DNA of 64,000 bases from Coniochaeta sp. PMI_546 (Eukaryota; Ascomycota; Sordariomycetes; Coniochaetales; Coniochaetaceae): positions 186,001-250,000 of the forward strand of contig MU271145.1 in assembly GCA_021432605.1 (NCBI GenBank), written 5' to 3'. Below the pieces are notes generated by a model. The model searched no databases and was not told the DNA's origin. It saw only the letters and a list, made by a program, of their open reading frames with translations. Numbering within the stretch: the stretch's first letter is position 1; every line of letters begins with the position of its first letter. Made by a program: the position numbers and the translations under genes. Below, in pieces: positions 1 through 10,843 of this stretch.

Positions 1-459
1 ACCCGCGCGCCCCCACATCAGCTCGGTTTTAAGCTCGGCTGTAACTGTCGGGCGCCATCCGTCAGTGGGAAAACAGTGGATTTGACAGTGGATTTGACAG
101 TGGATTTATTACCGCGCGCGCTTCCCAATTCTGTCAGAGTCTCCAGCGTCATTGGTATCCACTTGCCGTTGGGGGGTCACTGGAGACTGGAGCGGTTGTA
201 ATCCCTTAGAAAGCGGAATGCCTTCGCTAGGAAATGATTGATAATGCACGCTACGAGCCCAAAAAAAATAATGCCCGTCTATCATGTTGCCCCTAGCGCC
301 GGGACAGATACCGGAGTGATGTGTACGTACCCTCCAGTCACGGAACTTTAGTCTCAACATGATCCCATGGTCCTACATGTGAAACTTTCCTTTCGTAACA
401 ATCTCGAAAAGTCAATTCTCTTCCCTACTTTGACGGACAACGGCCGATGAGAAGAAGAA
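1..459. other. left-edge spacer and promoter of the MFS gene
   Basis: No supportable gene. It holds a short 12-bp tandem repeat (listed separately) and the region immediately upstream of the MFS start. The one short minus-strand open frame here has no recognisable content. Confidence 0.6.
73..108. repeat. 12-bp tandem repeat, three copies
   Basis: The unit ACAGTGGATTTG occurs three times in a row (73-84, 85-96, 97-108; the last ends in A instead of G). It is a perfect short minisatellite in the upstream region of the MFS gene. No function is implied. Confidence 0.9.
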
Positions 460-2214
460 ATGGTGCTAAATCAAGGGTCCAGCGCCGCTACCGGTGGTGA
501 CGTCGACCGCTCAACACCGACCCTCATTGGCATCGACGAAGACATGAACGACACCACAGAAGAGAAGCCAGCCACAGCTCTACCGCGGGATGAAACCGAA
601 AAGGAGACAGCAGCTCCTCTACCAGACAGCAGCTCAGATGACGATGACAACTACAACGACCACCACACAGCAGACCAGGACCTCGCCGCCCGCCCCTCCA
701 ACGTCGAGTCAATATGGGTAGCCGAGGCCATGTCCCTCCCGCGCGAGGTGGCCTTCGTTGTGCTCGTCTGCATGGCCCAGTTCGCCACCCAGTTCGCCAT
801 GGGCGGCACCATCAACATCCTGCACGTCATCGGCGCCAACTACGCCATCTCCGAGCCCGGCAACCTGGCCTGGCTCGTCGCCGGCTACTCCCTCACCGTC
901 GGCACCTTCATCCTCTTCAGCGGCCGCCTGGGCGACGCCTTCGGCTACAAGAAGATGCTCCTCATCGGCTACGCCTGGTTCTCGCTCTGGTCCCTCGTGG
1001 CGGGTCTGAGCGTCTACTCCTCCTACGTCCTGCACGTCTTCGCCAGGGTCCTGCAGGGCATCGGCCCGGCGATATGTCTGCCCAACGCCCTGGCCATCTT
1101 CGGCGCGGCCTACCCCCCCGGCCACCGGAAGGCAATGGTGTTCTCCATATTCGGCGCGACGGCGCCCGGCGGGAGCGTCGTCGGCATGCTCTTCTCGGCC
1201 GGCATGTCGCTCCTCTGGTGGCCCTGGGCGTTCTGGGGCATGGGCATCGGGCTCGCGGGCGTGGCTGTCGCGGCCTACTTTGTCATTCCCGCGCCGCAGC
1301 AGAAGATGAAGCTGAAGGGCATCGGTTGGAGGGAGGTCTTGGTCGAGCTGGATCTCCCCGGCGCGGCATCCGGTATCCTGGCCCTGGTGCTGATCAATTT
1401 TGCGTGGAATCAGGCGCCCATCACCAGCTGGGCCAATCCGGCCGTCATCACCACGCTGGTGCTGGGGTTCGTCTTCGTGGCGGCATTCTTCTACATCGAG
1501 ATGAAGGTCGCCAAGCGCCCGCTCCTGCCGCTCGAGGCCTTCAACGGCGAGGTCGGGTTCGTGCTGGCCGTGGTGTCGTGCGGCTGGGCCACGTTCGGCA
1601 TCTGGTTCTTCTACGTGTACCAGATCGTCCAGGAGATACGCGGCGTGCCGCCGCTGCTGACCGTGGCCTGGTTCAGCCCCGTGGCCGTGTCCGGGGCCAT
1701 CGCTGCCGTGGCGACGGGATACCTGCTCGGTCCGGCCAGGTTCAGCCCCGCGGTCGTCATGACCATGGCGCTGGCGGCGTTCACGGTCGGGATCGTGCTC
1801 GTCGCTACGATGCCCGTGGACCAGACGTACTGGGCGCAGCTGTTCGTGTGTCTGATCGTCATGCCGTTCGGGATGGATATGAGTTTTCCGGCGGCGACGA
1901 TTATCCTGTCGGATGCGGTCAAGAAGGAGCACCAGGGCATCGCGGCGAGTTTGGTCAATACGGTGGTCAACTACAGTATATCGCTCGGGCTGGGCTTTGC
2001 CGGCACGGTCGAGGTGCACGTCAATAACGGCGGGAAGACGCCGGAGGACATCATGAAGGGGTTCAGGGGGGCGTTGTACATGGGCGTCGGACTGTCTGTG
2101 CTGGGGCTGGTGTTTTGCGGCGGCTTTCTGCTGAAGACGTATTGGCACGATGGGAAGAGAAGAAGAGATCAGCACACCGATGCGGGAGGGGAAGAAAAGG
2201 CTGCGCCGGTGTGA
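460..2214 (+). CDS. MFS transporter, DHA2-type, 584 aa
   Basis: Single-exon integral membrane exporter of the major facilitator superfamily. The first ~95 residues are hydrophilic and acidic (a run SSSDDDDNYNDHH), followed by about 14 hydrophobic segments. Visible family motifs are the loop 2-3 motif GRLGDAFGYKKM, and RVLQGIGPAICLPNALAIFG followed by a glycine-rich GATAPGGSVVGM stretch typical of drug:H+ antiporters. Overall it resembles the fungal ATR1/AMF1-like branch of DHA2 proteins (aminotriazole/ammonium-type), so a plasma or vacuolar membrane proton antiporter is likely; the substrate cannot be read from the sequence. The first ATG at 460 is used because it gives the usual long acidic N-tail. 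GC-rich codon use is consistent with a host gene. No cluster partner lies beside it. Confidence 0.93.
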   Translation: MVLNQGSSAATGGDVDRSTPTLIGIDEDMNDTTEEKPATALPRDETEKETAAPLPDSSSDDDDNYNDHHTADQDLAARPSNVESIWVAEAMSLPREVAFVVLVCMAQFATQFAMGGTINILHVIGANYAISEPGNLAWLVAGYSLTVGTFILFSGRLGDAFGYKKMLLIGYAWFSLWSLVAGLSVYSSYVLHVFARVLQGIGPAICLPNALAIFGAAYPPGHRKAMVFSIFGATAPGGSVVGMLFSAGMSLLWWPWAFWGMGIGLAGVAVAAYFVIPAPQQKMKLKGIGWREVLVELDLPGAASGILALVLINFAWNQAPITSWANPAVITTLVLGFVFVAAFFYIEMKVAKRPLLPLEAFNGEVGFVLAVVSCGWATFGIWFFYVYQIVQEIRGVPPLLTVAWFSPVAVSGAIAAVATGYLLGPARFSPAVVMTMALAAFTVGIVLVATMPVDQTYWAQLFVCLIVMPFGMDMSFPAATIILSDAVKKEHQGIAASLVNTVVNYSISLGLGFAGTVEVHVNNGGKTPEDIMKGFRGALYMGVGLSVLGLVFCGGFLLKTYWHDGKRRRDQHTDAGGEEKAAPV

Positions 2215-2478
2215 GGCTGTACACTACCTACCTATATTAGGACACATTGCATACACAACATGATTGCTTACACGGCTGCAGGCAAACTGCAGAAGCACAA
2301 ATGCGCAGCCCACCACACCTGCTCGATGTGGAATCCATTACAGGTCTTGGCTTGAAGGGCTGAAAACACCCAGGTGCCTAAAATCTCCCGTGAATAAGAG
2401 GTGCTCTCGCTCACAACCATGATCTTCGAATTATTAGACGTTTTAATTCACCAACCACCCTCATGCTATTCAAACAAC

Positions 2479-3159
2479 ATGGACCCCATCTCCATCATCG
2501 GCCTGGTCGGCAGCTCCCTGACTGGCATCATCAAGGCTAAGGAATGGATCGATGGGATACAGCGCGCGCCACGGTTGATCCAGGCCTTATCCCGCGACCT
2601 ACACGCAATTGAAATGCTCCTGGGCCACCTGGACTGCGTGCTGAAGAGTGCCGACAACGAGACGCAGAACCACGCCAGCCGACAGATTCGACATGCCGTC
2701 GACAACTGCGAGGACACGGCACGCCAGATTGACAAGATGCTGCGGCCGTTTGTCAACTCTGGCGGTGGTGATGAAAACATTAACACGTGGAAGCGAGTCA
2801 CGTTCAACTTCCGCGAGAGCGACGTGCTTCGCTTGCAGCGAGATATGGAGACTTGTAAGCAGACGTTGGATCTGGCTATCGGATGTGCCACCTTGTGCGT
2901 TTCCCTTCCCCGTAATATGTCTTGTCCTGTCTCATCTATGTCTGCCATGATGGCGAACTCACATAACATCCTTAGTTTCGAGGTCCAGAGGCTATCGCGC
3001 GACATGATACGCGGCCATCGGCGCCTTGGCATCGCTCCTCCGTCTGTTGCCGGCTCCAGCATTGCCGAAAAAGCTCGTCTAGCGACACTTTGGCGTCGCT
3101 TCCTCGTCCGTTGCCGGATCGCCCGTTACCGACTTGCCCCTTACCGACAGGGAGGGTGA
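2479..3159 (+). CDS. orphan PigL-type (Fungal_N) N-terminal domain protein, 199 aa
   Basis: The start MDPISIIGLVGSSLTGIIKA and the following helical region (about residues 1-140) match the fungal N-terminal domain seen in azaphilone cluster protein PigL and in many NLR-like/STAND and ankyrin proteins. I infer exons 2479-2894 and 2976-3159; the 81-bp intron has GTGCGT...CTTAG ends and is a multiple of three, so an unspliced message would also stay open. The remainder (RLSRDMIRGHRRL, then a basic tail) is unlike any effector domain I know. The protein is therefore just the N-terminal module, either a naturally small adaptor or a truncated NLR-like gene. The upstream in-frame ATG at 2419 is less likely because the family starts at MDP. 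Confidence 0.7.
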   Translation: MDPISIIGLVGSSLTGIIKAKEWIDGIQRAPRLIQALSRDLHAIEMLLGHLDCVLKSADNETQNHASRQIRHAVDNCEDTARQIDKMLRPFVNSGGGDENINTWKRVTFNFRESDVLRLQRDMETCKQTLDLAIGCATLCVSLPRNMSCPVSSMSAMMANSHNILSFEVQRLSRDMIRGHRRLGIAPPSVAGSSIAEKARLATLWRRFLVRCRIARYRLAPYRQGG

Positions 3160-3353
3160 GAGCAGACGACTCAATGGATGGTGCAGCCGGAAACTGCAGG
3201 AGAGCAAAACAATGAAAATGGCAGTTCTGAGGCGAGTGCAGAGTTCACTCTGCTAGGAACCACCAGTGCAGCGCTGCTCTAACTCGCAGACATCGTTGAC
3301 CTCATCGACCCCGTTGGGTCATTCGAGATGCAGCTCCTTGAGGGCAAGACGAA
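3160..3353 (+). other. possible additional 3' exon region of the PigL-domain gene
   Basis: A plus-strand frame from about 3179 reads MVQPETAGEQNNENGSSEAS... and is acidic and polar, like the linkers that follow PigL-type domains. A possible intron with GTGAGA at 3157 and CTCGCAG near 3290 could bypass the stop at 3157-3159. I cannot decide between a longer spliced gene and a decayed tail. Confidence 0.25.
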
Positions 3354-3869
3354 ATGGTCTGTTCTCGACTCAAGACACCGGAGCCTTGGCTGGTCCCAAG
3401 TCCGTTCCGCACAATTTCGAAAGTGCAGAAAGTCTTTAGACCGCAGCCACACGATCCTGCGGCATATCTCAGCATGTCGTCGGCCAACGAGAAGCCGGTT
3501 GCACGGCAGAGCACGGCCACAACACCGGTGCTTGGCTCCTCGAGTGGAAGACACAACATTTCAACTCAAGGCTCCGCCACCATCAACAAAACCACTCCCT
3601 GCCTGGTTTGCAGGTCAATCGACTGCGCGAATAGGGAACGTCTACTTGCTGAAGACATAGTCAGCCGTCGGGCGCTTGTACTGTACATAGCCCCGTATCA
3701 GGTCTTACATGAGCCAAAGGCCCCTCTATCTCTCTTCGCCAAGGAGAGTGAGATTGTCAAAAGCACGAGGAAGGACTTGCTAGAGCTGCGTCTCACTAGC
3801 CCTCACAGTGAGAAAGTCCGCGCGGGACAAAAGTCTCAAATTTTGATACGCCTGGGACTAGATATATGA
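3354..3869 (+). CDS. hypothetical ORF, 171 aa, weak support
   Basis: Open frame beginning MVCSRLKTPEPWLVPSPFR, without recognisable domain, signal peptide or membrane segment. It has an STATTPVLGSSSG-type polar stretch and one CLVC motif around residue 85. It may be the 3' exon of the PigL-domain gene, a separate small gene, or a chance frame. Listed only because it lies directly downstream on the same strand with composition closer to coding than the following spacer. Confidence 0.2.
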   Translation: MVCSRLKTPEPWLVPSPFRTISKVQKVFRPQPHDPAAYLSMSSANEKPVARQSTATTPVLGSSSGRHNISTQGSATINKTTPCLVCRSIDCANRERLLAEDIVSRRALVLYIAPYQVLHEPKAPLSLFAKESEIVKSTRKDLLELRLTSPHSEKVRAGQKSQILIRLGLDI

Positions 3870-4087
3870 AGTTGTTACGATGAAGCAGGTCGAATTCGGA
3901 CTCACAACACCAGTACATAATATCTCTTTATCATGAATGTGGAAACTTGAACCTAGAGTATGTCAATCTTGTTTACCTCGTTTTACTACTCACCCACAAC
4001 CACGTCTCCAGTATAGTACAATGACAAAAACAAACCTCATTTTCCATCTGCGACGTACACGTACTTACCTTCACCAAACCCCAGCAG

Positions 4088-4678
4088 TCACTCTATCAAC
4101 AACGCCGGGACCCCACGCCGAAAAGCAGCAAGCGCATAAGGCGACCTCTTGAAAACCAACGTCTCCAGAGTCCCAGCAGGATTAGGCCGCACGGCCAAGA
4201 GCAAGTTACGCGGGATCTCGAAGAGCTCTCGCCCATCGTCCTTGTCCACGACTGCGAACACGGACTCGTCGCCGTCCACGGTGCGGAAATCCTCGACATC
4301 GGGGTTCATCAGGTAGAACACCGGCTCGTCCACGCGCAGCTCCGGAGACAGGGTCGTGTACCGGTGGTCGAGGCGCGACCACCCTCTCAGCGGGCCGAAG
4401 AGCTTGCCCGGGAGAGTCTCGAGGGGGAGGCCCAGGGGGCCTTCCCAGTGGTAGGTGTTGGTTTCGAAGTCGAGGCCGAGGAGCATCGCGGTGCGTGGGA
4501 CTTTGATGCTCGGGGGCTGCTCCTGGTTGTCTGTTTCTGTGTCGTTTGAGCTGCGGGCGGCCGGGTCTTCCGGAGTGGGGACATTGGTGCCTGTGGTGGT
4601 GGTTGACATGTCTGTGTCAGGCGGTACCGCTCTTCCGGTGTGGATCTCTGTTTTCGGAGACGAATCAGTGTCAGACAT
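4088..4678 (-). CDS. HWEG-module protein A, 196 aa, unknown function
   Basis: Not a family I recognise. Residues 1-60 are polar, Thr/Pro/Asp-rich and probably disordered. Residues 62-190 form a module with the landmarks YHWEGPLG (76-83), KLFGPLRG, FYLMNPDVEDF, LFEIPRNLLLAVRPNPAGTL and SPYALAAFRRG at the C-terminus. The neighbouring protein at 5423-5842 shares all these landmarks in the same order, so the two are tandem paralogues in the same orientation, 744 bp apart. More distant copies occur at 26343-27266 and 47795-48010. There is no signal peptide or membrane segment, so a soluble intracellular protein is likely. The start is set at MSDTDSS because the frame upstream lacks the polar composition of the N-tail. 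Confidence 0.7.
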   Translation of the reverse strand: MSDTDSSPKTEIHTGRAVPPDTDMSTTTTGTNVPTPEDPAARSSNDTETDNQEQPPSIKVPRTAMLLGLDFETNTYHWEGPLGLPLETLPGKLFGPLRGWSRLDHRYTTLSPELRVDEPVFYLMNPDVEDFRTVDGDESVFAVVDKDDGRELFEIPRNLLLAVRPNPAGTLETLVFKRSPYALAAFRRGVPALLIE

Positions 4679-5422
4679 GATACTTGATGCTATGGCAAGT
4701 TTGTTGATAGTTGTTGAGTGAGTTCCCAGGTGTCCTATTCTACTTAATGAACAGAGGAGGGTGGCACATCTCTTTACGGGCAGGCAGGAGATGACTTTAT
4801 ACCCCTGTGGCAGAGGTTGGCCAGTCCACGACAAGGAAATCTATTTCGGTACTTTCATGAACAAGATCATTGTTTGGGCAGCAGGGACGGTGCACATAGA
4901 CGTCTCATGCTCGTAGCCCAAAGATCAGAGCAAAGGCAATCTTGAAAGAATGCACATTGAAGTGCTAACAGAACTTACATAGTTTATATGCCATTCCCCA
5001 ACAAAGGTCGGTCAGATATCACCTCATCATGAGTTGGTAGACAAGTTTGCCTTTGACCTGCTTTTGTCCAAACATTTGCGGTGTGCTCGTCAGTCCAGGG
5101 TCAGTCCATCGCATCTGAGAGCCTGCTATCTGTAGACCATCTCAGTTGGCAAAAGACACTGAGTAGAAGCAATCCTTGCGAGGTTCCAAGCTGATCGATT
5201 AGCAGAGATGAAGATGAGCCGTGACTGCGCTTATTGCTAGCCAGAAAATAGGTCTTTACCATGGTGAAATCATGTGATAATTATCTGTCAGATTTGTTAT
5301 TAAAGTATGTGTGCACTATACGTGAAACCTCTCTAATATGCATTCGAGGCTTACCCTCACTTGAAGACTGACGGTTCGGGCAAGAAAGTATGTTAGTAGC
5401 AACTGCACTCGGTTCTACATCT
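4679..5422. other. spacer between tandem HWEG paralogues
   Basis: AT-richer sequence with no supportable gene. It contains the promoter of the 4088-4678 gene and the 3' flank of the 5423-5842 gene. Confidence 0.5.
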
Positions 5423-5842
5423 CTACGCCCCTCTCGTAATAGCACCAACAAATGCATAAGGCGACGTCACATTACTCAGAGTTACCAGAGTCCCGATTGG
5501 GTTCGGCTTGAAGGCAAAGACGAACTCCCTCCGTATCCTCAGGATCACCTTGCCATCCGCTTTTGAGACGACCAGAGCCCATCCGCGATCCGCAAGGTGG
5601 AACTCCTCGGTGTTCGGATCTATCAAATAATGTTCCGATTCTTTGTCTTTGGGCTGTCTCCGGTCTTTTGGTTCGGTTTCATCATCTGTGTAGGCCTTCA
5701 GCCACCCGAACAGCTTCCGCGGCGCCGTTTCCCAGACGGCGCCTGGGTATGGTCCCTCCCAGTGGTAGCTATCATGCCCTGGGTCGCGTCCGAGAAGGAC
5801 GAGACTGGCAGGGCACCGCGCTCCGGTTGGGGGGATAGACAT
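5423..5842 (-). CDS. HWEG-module protein B, 139 aa, unknown function
   Basis: Tandem paralogue of the 4088-4678 product but lacking its disordered N-terminal 50 residues: it starts MSIPPTGARCPASLVLLGRD and reaches the module at once. Shared landmarks are SYHWEGPYPG (25-34), RKLFGWLKAY, HYLIDPNTEEFHL, RIRREFVFAFKPNPIGTLVT and SPYAFVGAITRG at the end. Between the second and third landmarks there is a charged insert (DDETEPKDRRQPKDKESE) where the paralogue has a different loop. The match spans the whole protein, which supports both gene calls and both stops. No catalytic-type motif is evident; the Trp, Phe/Tyr and Asn/Asp-Pro landmarks look structural. Confidence 0.7.
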   Translation of the reverse strand: MSIPPTGARCPASLVLLGRDPGHDSYHWEGPYPGAVWETAPRKLFGWLKAYTDDETEPKDRRQPKDKESEHYLIDPNTEEFHLADRGWALVVSKADGKVILRIRREFVFAFKPNPIGTLVTLSNVTSPYAFVGAITRGA

Positions 5843-8744
5843 GGTGTTGTTGGTGGCTGGAAATGAGTTCGCCCTACTAAATCAGGTGTTGGTTAATATA
5901 TGTGCGCAGAACGGTATCCAAAAGTGGTTGAATGATCAGGAAGTAACTTTCTCTTCGAGGGAAACAGCACATCATATTATAGCTCTATATATAGTGGTAT
6001 TCACTGTCACATCTCACCATCGTAGAATCAAGTCTGGCACCTCTAGTAGAAAGGTTCTTTGTTTGTGAATCGCTCCGCACTGAAAGAATGTGGACAAAGC
6101 ACATTCACAGAACGTAAGGCTCAAACAACAGAATGCTCATCTACCTGTCTACCAGGTTCAATGAATCAGCACTCGCGCTTGATATGACCATAAACAACCC
6201 TGTCACTGGTAAAAATGACTTCCGAACAAGGTGTTATCCGAGGCAAGTGTGATTATGCGACCAGAAAAGTTACGCTGCAGAGAGATCGTGAGCACAGTGT
6301 AGTCACTGATCAGCGACATACTGGCTCTTCTGTGCTATTTCTCTGTACTACCAGCATACAATATGAAGTTGTCTTGGAGTGTGTAACGCATCTGTCAAGG
6401 AATTCCCGCGACAGTCCTGCATATCTGCACCGTATGCTGGTTCAATCTGGTTCAGGGGTAAACATGATAGACCCTACTCCATATGGCGCCTCCTTGAGTC
6501 TGCTGCTTGATCGCAAACGAGTTCAGCTTGTTTCATAATCAGCCGGATTAGGGCTGTGGCTCTCTCAAATCATCAAACACGGCTTGCTAGAAAGACTGGT
6601 TCCGTCGGATGAGGACCCAGCGCCAGTCTGCAAGCTGCTCGATTAGGATAGCTCTGAGATGGTAGAGTTGTATAGTTGTGGGGGTTACACAGACGTGGAG
6701 TGAGTGTCAAACGGGGCAGGGAATGATGACACTCTCTAGAGTACTACGCAATAGGCCTGGACATGTGTGGCTGTTTATCTTTCAGGATGTGTGGTCACCT
6801 ATCATGACTAGATATGGTTCAGGGTACTTGCATCGGATATCAGAAGGGTTTTTTGACTGTTGTGTTGTGCTGAGTGAATTCTCCCTCCAAGCCTGCATTT
6901 TGTAAGTCGCCGTTCAGTTAGGGTATAAGGTACATCCGCCGACACTGTGGCAACTAGCCATGAGTACATCAAGACTTTGTAGAATGTTCCGCCATTGTTT
7001 ATGTTTGCAATCTTAGCTATCTGGGGTAGACTCACATATCATGTTTGACGACGACATAGTTGAATCATGAAACGGACGGGGGCTCTGACTGCCGAGCCGC
7101 ACCGAGATTGAAATGACCACGTCAAAGTAGCTCCCACACGATGCCAGATTTGGCACTGCTGGCTCATGGGAGGACTACTATAGATTGCGGAGAGCCGCAT
7201 CTTGATGTTCCTGATGACGGCTCCAAGACGTAGGGCTCATGCTGTGCTATCATGGGTCACGCGGTGGAACAGGCAGTTCTCCTCGTGGCGGTATGCGAGT
7301 GATTCTACGATCGGTAAGCGCCACCGGATAAGCTGTGTTTGTTTGCTCATGGCTCGTAGCACAAATCTGTGTCCTCGGCACCCCGAGTAGAAGCTCGGGC
7401 CGTCTTACGCAGGCATGTTTGCTTCGATAATAAGGAGAAAGGTCATCTAACTTCCTCCCAGCTCAGCTCTAAGGTACCAGAAGCACGATGATCAATGAGA
7501 AATGTTTCATGGACCGTGTTATACTGCAAGTTAGTAGAAAGTTGTCATAGATATGTGTTGGCATCCTTGGAGGTTCTGTGGAAAGCTGTTGTCGCAGATC
7601 ATTCGCATCCATGATTTGCTTGATCTGGGGTTGTGGGTTGGGCTCACATGCGTTCTGCCGGCAGAGCCCCAGTTTGCAGCACTCTTGCATTAGTTCGTCC
7701 TGGAACAAGTAGTGAACTTATCAGCCACCTAAAGGCAGTTCATAGAGCGAGCCAGAGCCGAATCCCTACCATCCCTTTGAGATGGAGCTGCTGTCACCCG
7801 GGCGGTCCCAACATCATTTCCGTCCTGGCCCCCAGGTCCTTGCTCTCATACAGAACTGGTCCCTTGGGTAAATAAGACCCAGCATATTCTGGCATCTCAC
7901 AACCTTGTGAAGTGATATATGATCTATCTGTTGGCCTCGAACATCGTCGATCCACGGCTCCAGTCTCGGGAAGCAAACCCATGGTGTAATAAGAAGGACA
8001 AGGAGGCTGGAGCCGAACATGATCTTAAAGAGAACGGGGTTTGGGGTGAGCAACCGTTTCGAGAACAAGATGCATTCCCGTATAGTATCATCCCCGTGAG
8101 CTCCACCTCGACGGGATGATATCCGCTGATCGAAGTCAAGACAGTAGAGTTTGACTGGAGCCTTCCGCATCGTGCCAGGGTGTCGTGTCAAGCGAGTGAA
8201 GTCCACGCCTTTCAGAGTATGCTTCGACTCTGGATTCGGGGACATAGATAATAGTTTCGTGCAAAGCGTTACCCCTTCGCTGCTGTGTGTCAATCTTCAC
8301 TTGATTTTACTCTCTCCTCTTGCTTTGAAACCTCCAAAAACCTTCACTCACATCGTCCATCTCGACAACATCATACTTCCGGGCACGTCGGCAGCTCTGA
8401 GATTCCTCCCAAGACGAGAGCCCCTGAGCCGATCGGGTCTGCAGGAACAGTTGCAGATTGTCCAGTAGTTCCATCGCGGAAACGCACGCCGAACCTGCAT
8501 AAGGAACCACTCCAGCCTTGAGAACTGAACGTCTCCATAAAGACCATCCCCTCACACTTCTTGACCGCCGCTTTGAAACCAAAGACCCGAGAGACATGCT
8601 TGCGTGAGCATCCGAGACCCCACCGGGTATGGTCGAGCAGAAGGACGACATCCGGAACAAGACACGCATAGAAGCCGTCAGAACAACATTCACATTCGGC
8701 GGTGAAGAAACTCCAACAGAGACGCGCGATTCGCAGAGGGAGAT
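5843..8744. other. 2.9-kb gene-poor interval
   Basis: Only short frames in all six phases. On the minus strand between about 7.4 and 8.8 kb a few stretches are somewhat protein-like (for example KIMFGSSLLVLLITPWVCF near 8.0 kb and SAMELLDNLQLFLQTRSAQG near 8.45 kb), but I could not link them into one spliced gene with a start and good splice sites. It may hold an unrecognised multi-exon gene or a decayed one; nothing is claimed. Confidence 0.4.
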
Positions 8745-10605
8745 ATGGGCATCCATCGTCAGAAAAGCATGGCCGTGGTGTATGAGGCATGGGGAAGCCA
8801 GAGGTCGAAAATGCTTAATTATACCCCAGAGCCCATGGTGTTCTGGCATTGTCCGGACACCGTTGGCCTGCCACCTCCTCCCATCATAGTCACTATCAAG
8901 GGAGAGTCCGATCACTTTGTGTACATGCCCTACGATACCATGGCCCTCAACGGATCTCAACAGCTGGACATCGGCGGAGTGAATGCTGCTGCTGACGACA
9001 ACCACTTCCGTGCTTCATATCCGAGCGAACACCAGGCCGCGGTAAGACCTTGTCTCTTTAGAGCATCTTACCAAAGGGTAAAGAAAAACTGACATGGGAA
9101 GGTTAGATGGACCGAATGGAGGCCCATTGTGCCATGAGGCGCATGCCTGCGTCATCATCCGCAGAGGATCGATACCATGTCTCGCCGGCCGCCTCCCCCG
9201 AGGCTAGCTTCGCACCAAGCAGGTTGGCTCCGCCAACCTACGCGCAGGCACCGGAGCAGCCTCACACCTGGCTAACTGACTACCCAGGGGAGTATTACGG
9301 CGATGGCGCAGACTATAAGACGACTGTCTTTCAGCCACATGGGCTTCCCAACTTATCAATTCCGAGTGTGGATCCCTGGGGTTATGCAAACGGAATGGCA
9401 GCGATGTCAATAGACTCGGTGGGCTATAACGCTCACACAGGGCTCCCAAACTTCACTGACGGCACCTTTTCATCCACATACAATGGAAGCAACACCTCCT
9501 CCACATACTGTGTGGGCGGCAGCTTCTCTTCAACCTTCTCATCCACACTCGGCGACAATCTTCATGTCCCAGACGCTTTCCCTCCGAGAGTCTTCCACAA
9601 CAGCACGCCAGTCGACTCCTATGACAACGGAGGCCGTGTCCAGGAGCTGCCAGCTTCGCTACAGTCTCCTGAGAACTACTCCACCAGGAGCTACTCCTTG
9701 TCTTCGGCATCCAGCCCTGCCGCCGTGGAGTCTGGTGCGACGCCTTCGTCGTCCGGACCCCTCGCATCGGGTTCTGCACAACCCAGGAAGAAGACTTCAG
9801 CCAAGGGACGCAGGAAGCTGCCTGATAAGCAGGCTCGGGGGCGGCATACGGGACGAGGGTCTTCGCCACCGACCAAGTCCGCTGCTAGGGGCAGAAGCAG
9901 AGCAACCGCCACACAAGTTTCATCTTCAACAATTCCTCGCCTGCACTCCAAGAGCACCCGTAGCAACTCTAACATAGCCAAAATGTCCGCTGGAGAGCAG
10001 TCCAGTTCCGACACCCAGGGCCAGCAAATTCACCTCGAACCCACAGGCGTGCGACAAGCTCATCTCCGCCCGGTCCTGCCAGCTCCTTCGCCACGCCTCG
10101 CTCTCCCGTCATCGCCCTCTCCGCCGCACCGACAGTTGACAGAGAAAGACGAGCTGCTCGTCCAATACAAGGAGGCCGGCATGGGCTACAAGGAGATCAA
10201 GCAGCTGGGCGGCTTTAGCGAGGCCGTGTCCACCCTGCGCGGTCGCTATCGCACCATCACCAAGCCCAAGGAGGCGCGAGTGCGCAAGCCGGCTTGGACT
10301 GATCGTGATGTGAGTTTTCTCCTTCCCTCAACTGACTTCCACTGCCCCGCAGCCATCTCTTCCGTGACAGAGTAAAGCTGATAACGACACAGCTCCGCCT
10401 CCTCGAGCAAGGGGTCCGCTCCTTCACCTCCGGCAGCGACCTCCGCACGGCTAAGATCCCGTGGATGCGCGTCGCCGCGTACATCAAGGACAACGGTGGC
10501 TACCACTTTGGCAACTCGACGTGCCGCAAGCGCTGGGATGAGTTCTTCGCGAGCGAGGTGGCCGCGGGTAAGGACCCGGCGCGTCCCTTCTATGAGCAGT
10601 GGTAG
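8745..10605 (+). CDS. Myb/SANT-like DNA-binding protein, about 570 aa
   Basis: Three exons: 8745-9041, 9107-10309, 10393-10605. Introns of 65 bp (GTAAGA...GTTAG) and 83 bp (GTGAGT...ACACAG, branch CTGATAAC) join in frame. Most of the protein is low-complexity Ser/Pro/Tyr-rich (residues ~100-300) with a basic KKTSAKGRRKLPDKQ patch. The C-terminus has two helical modules: EKDELLVQYKEAGMGYKEIK with SEAVSTLRGRYRTI, and AWTDRD joined by splicing to LRLLEQGVRSF, KIPWMRVAAYI and TCRKRWDEFF. These have the spaced Trp/aromatic pattern of Myb/SANT repeats in fungal regulators. A nuclear transcription regulator is likely. In-frame alternative starts lie at 8769 and 8811, so the first exon boundary is the least certain part. 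Confidence 0.8.
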
Positions 10606-10843
10606 CCTATGGCAATCCGGTACAGTGCTGGGATCTGAAGTGCTTGCTTGCGTGTCGGGGGAAAGGTCAAGTAATAGTCGGAAAATAGAAGAGGGATGGT
10701 CGACTTCGCAGTCATATTAGGTTGGTGTTTTGGTATCGTTTAGGTTCCTGTTCTTGGCTTTGTTGTTCATAATACCGACTGCCCGCAGTCTTAATCGAAT
10801 ATTCACCGTCTTTCCTCAAGACAGTGCCACCCAATGCTTTCTC

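Noticed and set aside
709-2175. 488-codon open frame antisense to the first MFS gene, and a 437-codon frame in another plus phase
   Set aside because: Arg/His/Gly/Pro-rich shadow frames produced by the GC-rich third positions of the real gene.
8307-9005. 232-codon minus-strand frame
   Set aside because: Overlaps the first exon of the Myb-like gene on the other strand; no recognisable motif, and continuation by splicing could not be shown.
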